Below are positions 33,992 through 48,400 of a DNA stretch of 64,000 nt, in pieces. The stretch's first letter is position 1; every line of letters starts with the position of its first letter. Both the position numbers and the translations under genes were made by a program. The stretch comes from Mycobacterium sp. HUMS_12744610 (GTDB taxonomy: Bacteria; Actinomycetota; Actinomycetes; Mycobacteriales; Mycobacteriaceae), in contig NZ_JBGEDP010000001.1 of NCBI RefSeq assembly GCF_041206865.1, forward strand, positions 434,001 to 498,000, written 5' to 3'. Below the pieces are notes generated by a model. It saw only the letters and a program-made list of their open reading frames with translations. It did not search any database and was not told the origin of the DNA.

Positions 33992-34752
33992 TCAGCGCGA
34001 TTCGCCAGGCAACTGCGCCAGCACGCGTCGCAGCACCGTGACCGCACCGGCCTTGTCGAGCGGGTCGTTGCCGTTGCCGCACTTGGGCGACTGCACGCAC
34101 GACGGGCATCCGCGCGGGCATTCGCACGCCTCGATGGCCTCGGCCGTGGCGCCCAGCCAGGTGCGGGCCCGGCGGAAGCCCCGCTCGGCGAACCCCGCAC
34201 CACCCGGGTGGCCGTCGTAGACGAAGACGCTCGGCAGGCCGAACGGGTCGGGGCCGACCGCGGTCGACAGGCCGCCGATGTCGCCGCGGTCGCAGCTGGC
34301 CACCAGCGGCAGCAACCCGATCGCCGCGTGCTCGGCGGCGTGCAGCGACCCGGGTATGCGGGGCGCGTCGATACCGTCGTCCAGCAACGCCTCCGGGGTC
34401 ACGGTGTACATGACTGCGGTCGTCTCCAGCCTTTGCTCGGGCATGGCCAGGTCGACGAAGTCGATGACCTCACCGTTCAGCCGGCGGCGCAGGTAACCGA
34501 CCAACCGGTGGGTGACCTGGACCGGCACCAATCCCACAGTGACGGGCCCGAACTCGGACCGTTCACCGCAACCGGTGACGGCGATGTCGGTGAGCTCGCG
34601 CGCGAACGTCGCATAACCGGGGTCCTCGGCGTGGACGAACGCGATTCCGCCGTCGAAATCCAGCGAGTCGACGACGTAGGCCTCGCCCTGGTGCAGATAT
34701 ACCGCTCCCGGGTGGACGCAGGCCGGGGCCCGGCCCACGTCGACACTGCCTA
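33992..34752 (-). pseudogene. Rv3649-like helicase, 3' fragment
   Basis: C-terminal part of a DEAD-type helicase with the DUF1998 module, cut off by the IS5 element. It begins GSVDVGRAPACVHPGAVYLH, continuing the codon phase of the 5' fragment once the insertion is removed (GRLL-GSVD). It ends with the four-cysteine metal site CECPRGCPSCVQSPKCGNGN. Related proteins (MrfA/YprA-like) are DNA-repair helicases. Without the ATPase part it cannot function. Confidence 0.9.
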
Positions 34753-35677
34753 GGGCGTGTCTCCCAATTGGTTGTTTCCGACGCGGGAATGGATTACGGC
34801 GCAGGCCAATAGGACACCGCCGAGGTAGGTCAGGGCGTATTTGTCGTAGCGGGTCGCGATACCGCGCCATTGCTTGAGCCGGTTGTAGCCTCGTTCGACG
34901 GTGTTGCGCAGACCGTAGAGCTCGGCGTCGAACGCCGGTGGGCGACCCCCGGCCGATCCCTTGGCCTTGCGCCGGGCGATCTGGTCTTTGCGTTCGGGAA
35001 TCGTGTGCTTGATTCTTCGGGAACGTAATTCGGTGCGCGTGCTCGGGTGTGAATACGCCTTGTCGGCGAGCAATCGGAAGTCGCCACCGGTCACACCGTG
35101 CTCAGCGCAGGCGTGGTCGTAGTCGTCGAGCAAAGGCAGCAACTGCGGATTGTCGCCGGCCTGGCCAGCGGTCAACCGGACCGCGACAACAGCTTCGCGC
35201 TGATCGGTCAGGGTGTGGATCTTGGTGGTCAGCCCGCCTCGCGAACGCCCAATTGCATGGTCGTCGGGTTCATCGGCGGATTTCTTGTAATTCGACAGGG
35301 CCCCCTTTTGCCAGCGTGTCCGACCGGGCACCCGCCGAATGTTGATGCGCCCGTACGTTCGTCGAATCCACCGACAACAGCTTCTCGATATCGCCGGCCA
35401 TCTCGGCGTCGAACCCGAAGGCGTGCGCCACCTGAGCAAACATCACGTCATAGGTGCCATCCAGCGACCATCGGTGATGACGCTTCCACACCGTTTTCCA
35501 TGGCCCGAAATCAGCGGGCAGGTCCCGCCACGGGCATCCCGTGCGAAACCGCCAGGCAATCCCCTCCAAAATCAACCGGTGATCACCAAACCTCCGGCCC
35601 CGCTTGCCCTCATGCGAAGGCATCAACGGCTCAACCACCGCCCAGAACTCGTCAGAAATCACACCAATCCGCGTCAC
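34750..35677 (-). CDS. IS5-family DDE transposase in two overlapping frames
   Basis: The first frame (35677-35270, GTG start) gives VTRIGVISDEFWAVVEPLMP through the first catalytic Asp in SVDSTNVRAH. The second frame (ending 34750) carries the second Asp (LLADKAYSH) and the Glu (NTVERGYNRLKQWRG). The join lies at AAAAGGGGG (about 35300), where skipping one base gives DTLAKGALSNYKKSADEP. The full protein thus needs a +1 frameshift, or the run has one G too many. The stop codon TAG is formed with the duplicated target TA. Both halves look intact. Confidence 0.88.
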
Positions 35678-35724
35678 CAGCCAATCCTGGCTGGTCAACA
35701 GTCGAAAAATTGGGAGACACGCCC
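34753..35724 (-). mobile_element. IS5-family (IS427-like) insertion sequence
   Basis: A 972-bp element with perfect 17-bp terminal inverted repeats, GGGCGTGTCTCCCAATT at 34753-34769 and its complement at 35708-35724. TA is duplicated at both ends (34751-34752 and 35725-35726), within a CTAG target. It lies inside the Rv3649-like helicase gene. Removing it and one TA restores the helicase frame. It encodes a DDE transposase in two overlapping frames. Confidence 0.95.
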
Positions 35725-37297
35725 TAGCAACCGCCCGGTGTCGGCCTCCACGATCATGATCTGGCCGCCGGCCGCCCCCCGGATGTCCACGGTGGCATGG
35801 GGATCCAAGCCCGGCGCGGGAAAGTACCTGCCGTTGCGCAGCCGCAGCAGTCCCTCGTCGACCAGTCCCGCGGCGACCTCCGTCGCGCCCAGGGCGCGCA
35901 CCTCGGCCGCATCGAGCGGCAGTTCGGTTGCCGCACAGAGAAGTTGCGGGCCCAGCAGATAGGGGTTGGCGGGGTCGATCACCACCCTCTCGACCGGCTT
36001 GCCCAGCAGCGCGGCAGGGTTGTGCACCAGGTAGGTGTCCAGCGGATCGTCGCGGGCGATCAGTACGACCAGCGCCCCCTGGCCGCGGCGGCCGGACCGG
36101 CCCGCCTGCTGCCAAAACGAGGCCACCGTGCCGGGGAACCCGGCCAGCACCACCGCGTCGAGCCCTGCGATGTCCACGCCCAACTCCAGCGCGTTGGTGG
36201 TGGCCAGGCCGCGCAATCGGCCCTCGGCCAGGGCGCGCTCGAGTGCGTTGCGGTCCTCGGCAAGATAACCGGCCCGGTACGACGCCACCGTGTGCGACAG
36301 CTCGGGGGCGACGTCGGCCAGGCGTGCTTGCGCGCCCAGAGCGGTCAGCTCCGCGGCCCGGCGCGACCGGACGAACGTCAGGGTCTGGGCGCCCTCGGCG
36401 ATCAGGTCGGCCATCACCCGCGCCGCCTCCGCTCCGGCCGAACGGCGCACCGGCGCGCCGTTTTCGCCCGTCAGGTCGGCGCGTAGCGCCGGCTCCCACA
36501 GGGCCACCGTCCGGGAGCCCTGGGGTGAGCCGTCGTCGGTCACCTCCTCGACGGGCTGCCCGATCAGCTCGGCGGCCGTCGCGCCCGGAGAGTCCGTCGT
36601 CGCGCTGGCGAAGATCACCGTCGGGTACGACGAGTAGCGGGCGCACAACCGCAGCAGCCGGCGCAGCACCATGGCCACGTTCGAGCCGAAAACCCCGCGA
36701 TAATAGTGACATTCGTCGACGACGAGGAAGCGAAGGCCGCGCAGCAGGGCGGCCCAGCGGGCGTGGTTGCGCAGGATCGACACGTGGATCATGTCCGGGT
36801 TGGAGAACAACCACCGGGAGCGTTCACGCGCGAAGCGGCGCACCTCGGCGTGGCTGTCGCCGTCGTAGGCGGTGGGCGCCACACCGAAACCGGGATCGTG
36901 CAGCCGCGGGACGGCCGCGGTCAGGGCGTGTGCGGCGCGCAACTGGTCGTGACCGAGCGCCTTGGTGGGGGACAGGTACAGCACCCGTGCCCGCGGGTCG
37001 GTGGCCAGGGCGTGTAGGACGGGAAGTTGGTAGGCCAGTGATTTGCCCGACGCGGTGCCGGTGCTGACCACCACATGCCGCCCGGCGTGGGCCAGCTCCG
37101 CGGCCTGCCTGGTGCGACCAGGGGCGGGTGATACCTCGGTCGGCGAACGCCTGGACCACGTCCGGCTCGGCCCAGTCCGGCCAGCGGTGGGGGCGGCCGG
37201 CGCGGGCCGGCAGCTCGGCGACGTGGCGCAGCGGACGCTCGTCGGCCGCGGTGCCGGCCAGCGCGGCGGCCAGCAGGTCGGCGCCGAAACTCGCCAC
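35725..37297 (-). pseudogene. Rv3649-like helicase, 5' fragment with frameshift
   Basis: N-terminal ATPase part of the broken helicase. GTG 37297 starts VASFGADLLAAALAGTAADE. Up to WSHQA (near 37105) one frame is used; the next block, AAELAHAGRHVVVSTGTASG, is in another frame, needing a one-base deletion or two-base insertion to repair. Helicase motifs are otherwise good: STGTASGKS (Walker A), VDECHYY (DEAD box), FASAT, TTNALELGVDIAGLD and WQQAGRSGRRGQ. The IS5 element then ends the gene at GRLL. Two independent lesions make loss of function likely. Confidence 0.9.
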
Positions 37298-37545
37298 CAG
37301 GCACCCTCCGGGAAGCCGTCGGCGGCACAAGTCTGTCGCCGACGCGATGAACATGATTGACTGATTACGGTCGCAGCTTCTGTGTTCGTGTCAAACTTTC
37401 GCAGGATCGACGTTGCGGCCGCGGTTCCTGCGAGGTTAATCGGTCGGGTGAAGTTCCGGCGACTCGGCGAGGTATGGCGGTCGTATCAGGCCCGGGGCAC
37501 CGAAAGGCGGTGCACCGCACCCAGAAGAAAAGGAAAGATCGAGAA

Positions 37546-37749
37546 ATGCCACAGGGAACTGTGAAGTGGTTCAACGCGGAGAAGGGGTTCGGGTTCATCG
37601 CTCCCGAAGACGGTTCCGCGGATGTTTTTGTCCACTACACGGAGATCCAGGGTTCGGGCTTCCGCACCCTTGAGGAAAACCAGAAGGTCGAGTTCGAGAT
37701 CGGCCACAGCCCGAAGGGGCCCCAGGCCACCGGAGTCCGCTCCCTGTAG
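37546..37749 (+). CDS. cspA: Cold-shock protein CspA
   Basis: A 67-residue single-stranded nucleic-acid-binding protein. It begins [18 protein letters not shown], containing RNP1 (KGFGFI), and RNP2 follows as VFVHY. The length is typical of the major actinobacterial Csp. A leader of about 190 bases without a gene (37355-37545) precedes it, as is common for cold-shock mRNAs with regulatory 5' regions. A strong terminator follows. Confidence 0.97.
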   Translation: MPQGTVKWFNAEKGFGFIAPEDGSADVFVHYTEIQGSGFRTLEENQKVEFEIGHSPKGPQATGVRSL

Positions 37750-37770
37750 AGACGAGCAGATTCCCACGAC

Positions 37771-37814
37771 AAACCCCCCGGGTAGTCCCGCTCAGCGGGC
37801 CGCCGGGGGGTTTT
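37771..37814 (+). terminator. Intrinsic terminator after cspA
   Basis: AAACCCCCCGG (37771-37781) pairs perfectly with CCGGGGGGTTT (37803-37813) and runs into TTTT. An inner CCCGCTCAGCGGG hairpin lies within the loop. Stem plus T-run is a canonical factor-independent terminator, unusual in mycobacteria for its quality. Confidence 0.92.
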
Positions 37815-37883
37815 CGTTTCGCCCGGGCCGCGCCGGGCCGCCGCCGCGCCGATTACCTCGAGGCGAGGATCCCCGACCTGGCC

Positions 37884-37889
37884 TACTGT
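37884..37889 (+). promoter_or_regulatory. -10 element for Rv3647c-like gene
   Basis: TACTGT fits TANNNT and ends eight bases before the GTG start, consistent with a leaderless mRNA. Confidence 0.45.
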
Positions 37890-37896
37890 CGGTGGC

Positions 37897-38487
37897 GTGA
37901 GCCAGCTGTCCTTCTTCACAGCGGAGTCGGTGCCGCCCGCGGTCGCCGATCTCTCCGGGGTGCTGGCGGCTCCCGGCCAGATCATGATGGTCGGCGCCCC
38001 GGGCGGTCAGGGAGCCCGGATCTCGGTGGTCGTGGACCAGCTCTGGCGGGCGTCGGCGCTCGCTGAGATGATCCGGGAAGCCGAACTGGTCCCCGAAATC
38101 GGTCGCACCGAGGAAAAGACCCCGCTGGTGCGGACGGCGGTGAGCCCGTCGTTGGTCACCATCGCCGCCGAATGGACGCGCGGCGCGGTCAAGACGGTGC
38201 CGCCGCGGTGGCTGCCCGGGCCGCGCGAGCTGCGGGCCTGGACGCTCGCGGCGGGCGGCCCGGAAGGCGACCACTATCTTCTGGGTCTGGATCCGCACGC
38301 CCCCGACACCCATTCGACCCTGGCTTCGGCCCTGATGCGGGTCGGGATCGCACCCACTTTGATCGGCACCCGCGGTGGCCGGCCGGCGCTTCGCATCAGC
38401 GGCCGCCGCCGCTTATCGCGCCTGGTAGAGAACGTGGGGGAGCCACCTTCGGACGCCGACGCGTCGGCGTTGTGGCCGCGGGTATAA
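37897..38487 (+). CDS. Conserved hypothetical protein (Rv3647c-like)
   Basis: A 196-residue protein of unknown function. It begins VSQLSFFTAESVPPAVADLSGVL and contains GAPGGQGARISVVVD near the N-terminus and TRGAVKTVPPRWLPGPRELRAW in the middle. There are no membrane segments, signal peptide or recognisable catalytic motif. Position between cspA and topA is conserved with M. tuberculosis. The 194 bases between it and topA show no further gene. Confidence 0.85.
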   Translation: MSQLSFFTAESVPPAVADLSGVLAAPGQIMMVGAPGGQGARISVVVDQLWRASALAEMIREAELVPEIGRTEEKTPLVRTAVSPSLVTIAAEWTRGAVKTVPPRWLPGPRELRAWTLAAGGPEGDHYLLGLDPHAPDTHSTLASALMRVGIAPTLIGTRGGRPALRISGRRRLSRLVENVGEPPSDADASALWPRV

Positions 38488-38681
38488 CCCTTCGTCAGGG
38501 CCCGCGGTGCGGGGAGCCGGTTTGCGCAGGCGCGCCCCAGGGTGCGAAATTGTCAGGTGCCCTGAAGGACAAGGAACGCCGGCGTACCCGAAGTTCACCG
38601 GAATTTTCGACGCAGGCCTGTCATTCTTCCTGCAGGGCGGTCTCGCACGGGGCCGAGATGAGAGATGGAGCGTAAGCGCAG

Positions 38682-41494
<2,813 letters not shown>

Positions 41495-41498
<4 letters not shown>

Positions 41499-43087
41499 GT
41501 CGACACCTGCTGGCGGGCCACCTCGCCGTGGGCGGCGAGCTTGACCGGCCGGGCCAGCTGGGTGGGCGCCACCCGCCCGCGCAACTCGACGACCTCACCG
41601 ACGTCCCAGCACAGGGCCTCGGCGTCCAGCGCGCCGCTGACCGCGATCGCCGACGCGAGCACGTGGCCGGTCTCGAGCTTGGCCAGCTCCGTCAGGCGCG
41701 CCGCCTCATTGACGGGGTCGCCGATCACGGTGTATTCGAAGCGGGCCTGCGCGCCGATGTGGCCGGCGATGGCCCGGCCCGCCGACACCCCGATCCCGAA
41801 CTCCGCGGACCCGATGACCGGCAGCAGCTCGTCGTGTAGTTCGCGGGCGGCCGCGAGCGCCCCGCCGGACGCGTCCGGGTGCTCGATGGGGGCGCCGAAG
41901 ATGGCCAGCGCGGCGTCGCCCTGGAACTTGTTGACGAACCCGCCGTGCCGGCCGACGGTCTCGACGACGACTCGGAAGAACTCATTGAGCAGGTGCACCA
42001 CCTCGGCCGGTGGCCGGGTCGCGGCCAGCTGCGTCGAGCCGACCAAATCGACGAACAACACGGCGACGTGGCGTTCCTGCCCGCCCAGCTCGGTGCCCCG
42101 CTCCAGGGCGCGGCGGGCGACGTCCTCGCCGACGTAGCGGCCGAACAGGTCGCGCAGCCGCTGCCGCTCGGACAGGTCGCGGACCATGTCGTTGAACCCG
42201 GCCTGCAGCAGGCCCAGTTCGCTGGCGTCGTAGATCTGCATGTGGGCGTTGTAGTTTCCGCGCTGCACCTCGCTCAGCGCCCAGCGCAGCTGGCGCAGCG
42301 GGTCGGCGATCGACATGGCCACCAGCAGAGTGCTGACGAACCCGATGCCCAGTGCCGCCAGGGCCAGCAACAGGATCGGGGTGAACAGCTTGTCCGGCGT
42401 CGCGTGCAGCAGCGAGGTCTTGTCGGCGACCACCGCCAGCACGATCGCCAGCACGGGCACGGCGGTGGAGAGCATCCAGGTCAGGATCTGGCGCAGGATG
42501 ACGCCGGGGGCCTTGACGTTCTCCGGCACGCCGCTGCGCAGGGCGGAGACGGCGACCGGGCGCAGCACCCGCTCGGACTGCAGGTAGCCGATGATCGCGG
42601 TGGCGGCGGCGCCCAGGCCGGTGGCGACGGCCACGACCGGTGCGGCGAACCTGGCCACCGACCAGCTGGCGACGATGAACACCACGCCGCCGATGCACCA
42701 GGCGACCATGCTGGTCAGCGTGCGGTAGAACGGCATGCGCAAGGCCCGGCTGCGGGCCAGCTCGGTGGCGGCCGGGTCGGTCTCGGCCAGCAGGTTGTCG
42801 CGGCGCTGCCAACGGAAGACCGGCATCAGCAGCTTGAGGTTGATCACCGAGACGGCGAGGAACAGCACGACCAGCGAGCCCGCGAACACCGCCAGGTTCA
42901 CCCCCGGCAGGTCCTGCAGCTGCAGGCGGTCCTCGGGTGGCAGGCCGTAGCGCAGGAAGCCGAGTACGAATAGGGCGCCGATGATGTCGGCCTGCACCAT
43001 GCTCAACAGGAACAGGGGCCACGGGGTGCGCACCACCCACCGGACGAACGCGTTGATCCGCCCGGGCAGTGTCGCCGCGGTTGCCAT
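41495..43087 (-). CDS. Membrane adenylate cyclase (Rv3645-like)
   Basis: Class III nucleotidyl cyclase with about six membrane helices (residues 15-290), a HAMP linker (SIADPLRQLRWALSEVQRGN) and a C-terminal catalytic domain. Metal-binding aspartates are in VAVLFVDLVGSTQLA and the second in KFQGDAALAIFGAP; the transition-state region reads VIGDPVNEAARLTE. In M. tuberculosis Rv3645 makes the cAMP needed for growth on fatty acids and cholesterol. ATG 43087 (MATAATLPGRINAF) is used; GTG 43138 would add 17 residues. Confidence 0.93.
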
Positions 43088-43241
43088 CAATCCACCGTAT
43101 CGGTCAGTGGCCTTTTGTTGGAAAACTCTAAGGACCACGGCAAGTCGCCTGGTGGCGCCCGAAAGCCGGGGAGTTCACGAAACCGTCGCGATCCGGTGGC
43201 CGATCGGTGTCCGTCGGCGGGTGTCACTACTGTTGCCGGTG

Positions 43242-44459
43242 ATGTCCGGGGTGTTTACGCGGCTGGTAGGCCAGGAGGCGGTGGAGGCCGAGCTGCTGGC
43301 CGCGGCGCGGGCCGCCCGCGGTGATCTGGATCACGCGGGCGCCGGCGACGGGACTATGACACATGCGTGGCTCATCACCGGCCCGCCGGGGTCGGGGCGC
43401 TCGGTTGCGGCGTTGTGCTTCGCGGCCGCGCTGCAATGCACCGCGTCGTTCGACGACGGCGGTCCCGGCTGCGGCAGCTGCCGGGCGTGCACGACGACGA
43501 TGGCCGGCACTCACGCCGACGTGCGGCGGGTGATTCCCGAGGGCCTGTCCATCGGCGTCGACGAGATGCGCGCCATCGTGCAGATCGCGTCGCGCCGCCC
43601 GTCCGGCGGGCACCGGCAGATCGTGGTGATCGAGGACGCCGACCGGTTGACCGAGGGCGCGGGGAACGCGCTGCTGAAGGTCGTGGAGGAACCACCGCCG
43701 TCGACGGTGTTCCTGCTGTGCGCGCCGTCGGTGGACCCCGAGGACATCGCGGTGACGCTGCGGTCCCGGTGCCGCCACGTCGCGCTCGTGACACCGCCCA
43801 CCGAGGCGATCGCGGGCGTGCTGGTCGACACCGACGGCCTGGACGCCGAGACGGCCGGCTGGGCCGCCTCGGTCAGCGGGGGCCACGTGGGCCGGGCGCG
43901 GCGGCTGGCCACCGACCCCGAGGCCCGGCAGCGCCGGGAGAAGGCGCTGGGGCTGGTGCGCGACGCCGCGACCCCGGCGCGGGCGTATGCGGCCGCCGAG
44001 GAGCTGGTGGCCGCCGCCGAGGCCGAGGCGGTGGTGCTGACCGCCGACCGCGCCGAGGCCGAGACCGAGGAGCTGCGGACGGCGCTGGGCGCCGGCGGCA
44101 CCGGCAAGGGCACCGCGGGCGCGCTGCGCGGCGCAACGGGCGCGATCAAGGACCTGGAGCGGCGGCAGAAGTCGCGGCACACCCGGGCGTCGCGGGACGC
44201 GCTGGACCGCGCGCTGATCGACCTCGCGACGTATTTCCGCGACGCCCTGGTGGTGTCCGCGGGCGCCCCGGCGATCCGGCCCAACCACCCGGACATGGCC
44301 GAGCGGGTCGCGGCCCTGGCCGGCCACGCCGCGCCCGCCCGGCTGCTGCGCTGCATCGAGGCGGTGCTGGAGTGCCGCGAGGCGCTGGCGATGAACGTCA
44401 AACCGAAGTTCGCCGTCGACGCGATGGTCGCCGCCATCGGCCAGCAGCTGCGCGAGTGA
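43242..44459 (+). CDS. DNA polymerase III delta'-like clamp-loader subunit (Rv3644c-like)
   Basis: AAA+ clamp-loader protein of 405 residues that helps load the beta clamp. It begins MSGVFTRLVGQEAVEAELL. Walker A is GPPGSGRS (47-54) with Arg in place of Lys, as expected for a non-catalytic delta' subunit. The zinc cysteines CGSCRAC follow, then IEDADRLTEGAGNALLKVVEEPP and LRSRCRHV. The C-terminal collar ends AVDAMVAAIGQQLRE. It is followed by tRNA-Thr on the same strand. Confidence 0.92.
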   Translation: MSGVFTRLVGQEAVEAELLAAARAARGDLDHAGAGDGTMTHAWLITGPPGSGRSVAALCFAAALQCTASFDDGGPGCGSCRACTTTMAGTHADVRRVIPEGLSIGVDEMRAIVQIASRRPSGGHRQIVVIEDADRLTEGAGNALLKVVEEPPPSTVFLLCAPSVDPEDIAVTLRSRCRHVALVTPPTEAIAGVLVDTDGLDAETAGWAASVSGGHVGRARRLATDPEARQRREKALGLVRDAATPARAYAAAEELVAAAEAEAVVLTADRAEAETEELRTALGAGGTGKGTAGALRGATGAIKDLERRQKSRHTRASRDALDRALIDLATYFRDALVVSAGAPAIRPNHPDMAERVAALAGHAAPARLLRCIEAVLECREALAMNVKPKFAVDAMVAAIGQQLRE

Positions 44460-44512
44460 CTTGGGCGGGCCGGGCCGCCTGCCGTAGACTCGTGCCGCCC
44501 CTACGCGGGCAC

Positions 44513-44588
44513 GCCGCCTTAGCTCAGTCGGTAGAGCGATTCACTCGTAATGAATAGGTCAGGAGTTCGATTCTCCTAGGCGGCTCCA
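44513..44588 (+). tRNA. tRNA-Thr (anticodon CGT)
   Basis: A 76-base cloverleaf with encoded CCA. The acceptor GCCGCCT (44513-44519) pairs with AGGCGGC (44578-44584). The D arm contains AGCTCAGTCGGTAGAGC. The anticodon stem-loop ATTCA-CTCGTAA-TGAAT has anticodon CGT. The T arm is AGGAG-TTCGATT-CTCCT. It reads ACG codons. The 3' end is followed by duplicated sequence. Confidence 0.97.
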
Positions 44589-44604
44589 CGGCTCCACGGC
44601 TCCA
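44581..44604. repeat. Triplicated 8-bp tRNA 3' end
   Basis: CGGCTCCA, the last eight bases of the tRNA-Thr gene, is repeated three times in a row. tRNA 3' ends are common attachment sites for integrating elements, and in M. tuberculosis this spot carries extra genes including transposases (about Rv3636-Rv3643). Here no island is present. It could be a scar or slippage. Confidence 0.8.
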
Positions 44605-44608
44605 TGCC

Positions 44609-47665
<3,057 letters not shown>

Positions 47666-47679
47666 CTCTCACGTCCTCT

Positions 47680-48379
47680 TCATCGCGATGACCGGCCCCG
47701 CAGGAACCCCTCGAAGATGATGTTGACACCGTTGAGTAGGGGCTGCCCCTTCGACTTCGAGTAGTCGGTGTAGAGCACTTCGACGGGTTGTTCGGCCACC
47801 CGCCAATGGTTTTCCTCGATCAGCATGACGAATTCGTTGGCGTGGCTCATGCCGCTCATCGTGATGTCGAGCCCGTCGGCGACCTTCTTGTTGAACACCC
47901 GCAGCCCGTTGTTGGTGTCGGTCAGCCCGAGGCGGCGGCCGCGCCGGCTCAGTCGCGCGGCGGTCTGCAGCACAACGCGTTTCAGCAGCGGCGGCCGGCT
48001 GCTCTCGGTGCCGCCGAACCGGGTTCCGATCACGATGTCGACGTCGCCCGCGCACAGCCGGTCCACCATCGCGGCCAGGTCCTTGACGCGGTGCTGGCCG
48101 TCGGCGTAACGTCGCGAAAACCATTGCCCCGGGCTGTTTTCGGGCGTACTCGACGCCGGTCTGGATCGCGGCGCCCTGGCCGAGGTTGACCGGATGGCGC
48201 ACCAGGTGGGCGCCGGCCCGCAAAGCGATCTCGCCGGTGCCGTCGGTGCTGCCGTCGTCGACGCAGACGACGTGGTCGAAGACCGCACGGACGTCGCCGA
48301 TGACCTCGCCGATGACGGCGGCTTCGTTGAAGGCGGGGATGACGACCCAGACGTCGGGATAGCGCTTTTCGATCCCCAT
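47680..48379 (-). pseudogene. ppgS: PpgS-like polyprenyl-phosphate GalNAc transferase, frameshifted
   Basis: GT2 glycosyltransferase that in M. tuberculosis (Rv3631) makes decaprenyl-phosphate-GalNAc for arabinogalactan galactosamine. ATG 48379 gives MGIEKRYPDVWVVIPAFNEA through KQPGAMVFAT. At about 48107 the frame changes: expected ATF-DxDGQH codons appear two bases short (GCGACGTTACGCC), and the rest (DGQHRVKDLAAMVDRL to FLRGRSSR) follows in another frame. The break hits the metal-binding DxD region. It is either a true pseudogene or a sequencing error; both halves are otherwise well conserved. Confidence 0.88.
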
Positions 48380-48400
48380 AACCTACACCCGGGACATCGT

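Noticed and set aside
33442..34203. 253-residue minus-strand frame over the PE_PGRS remnant
   Set aside because: Arg/Ser-rich translation without homology; the PGRS-type glycine pattern is in other frames.
35270..36814. A single 514-residue minus-strand frame across the helicase and IS5 element
   Set aside because: Only its last ~135 residues (from GTG 35677) are meaningful transposase; the rest is out-of-frame helicase.
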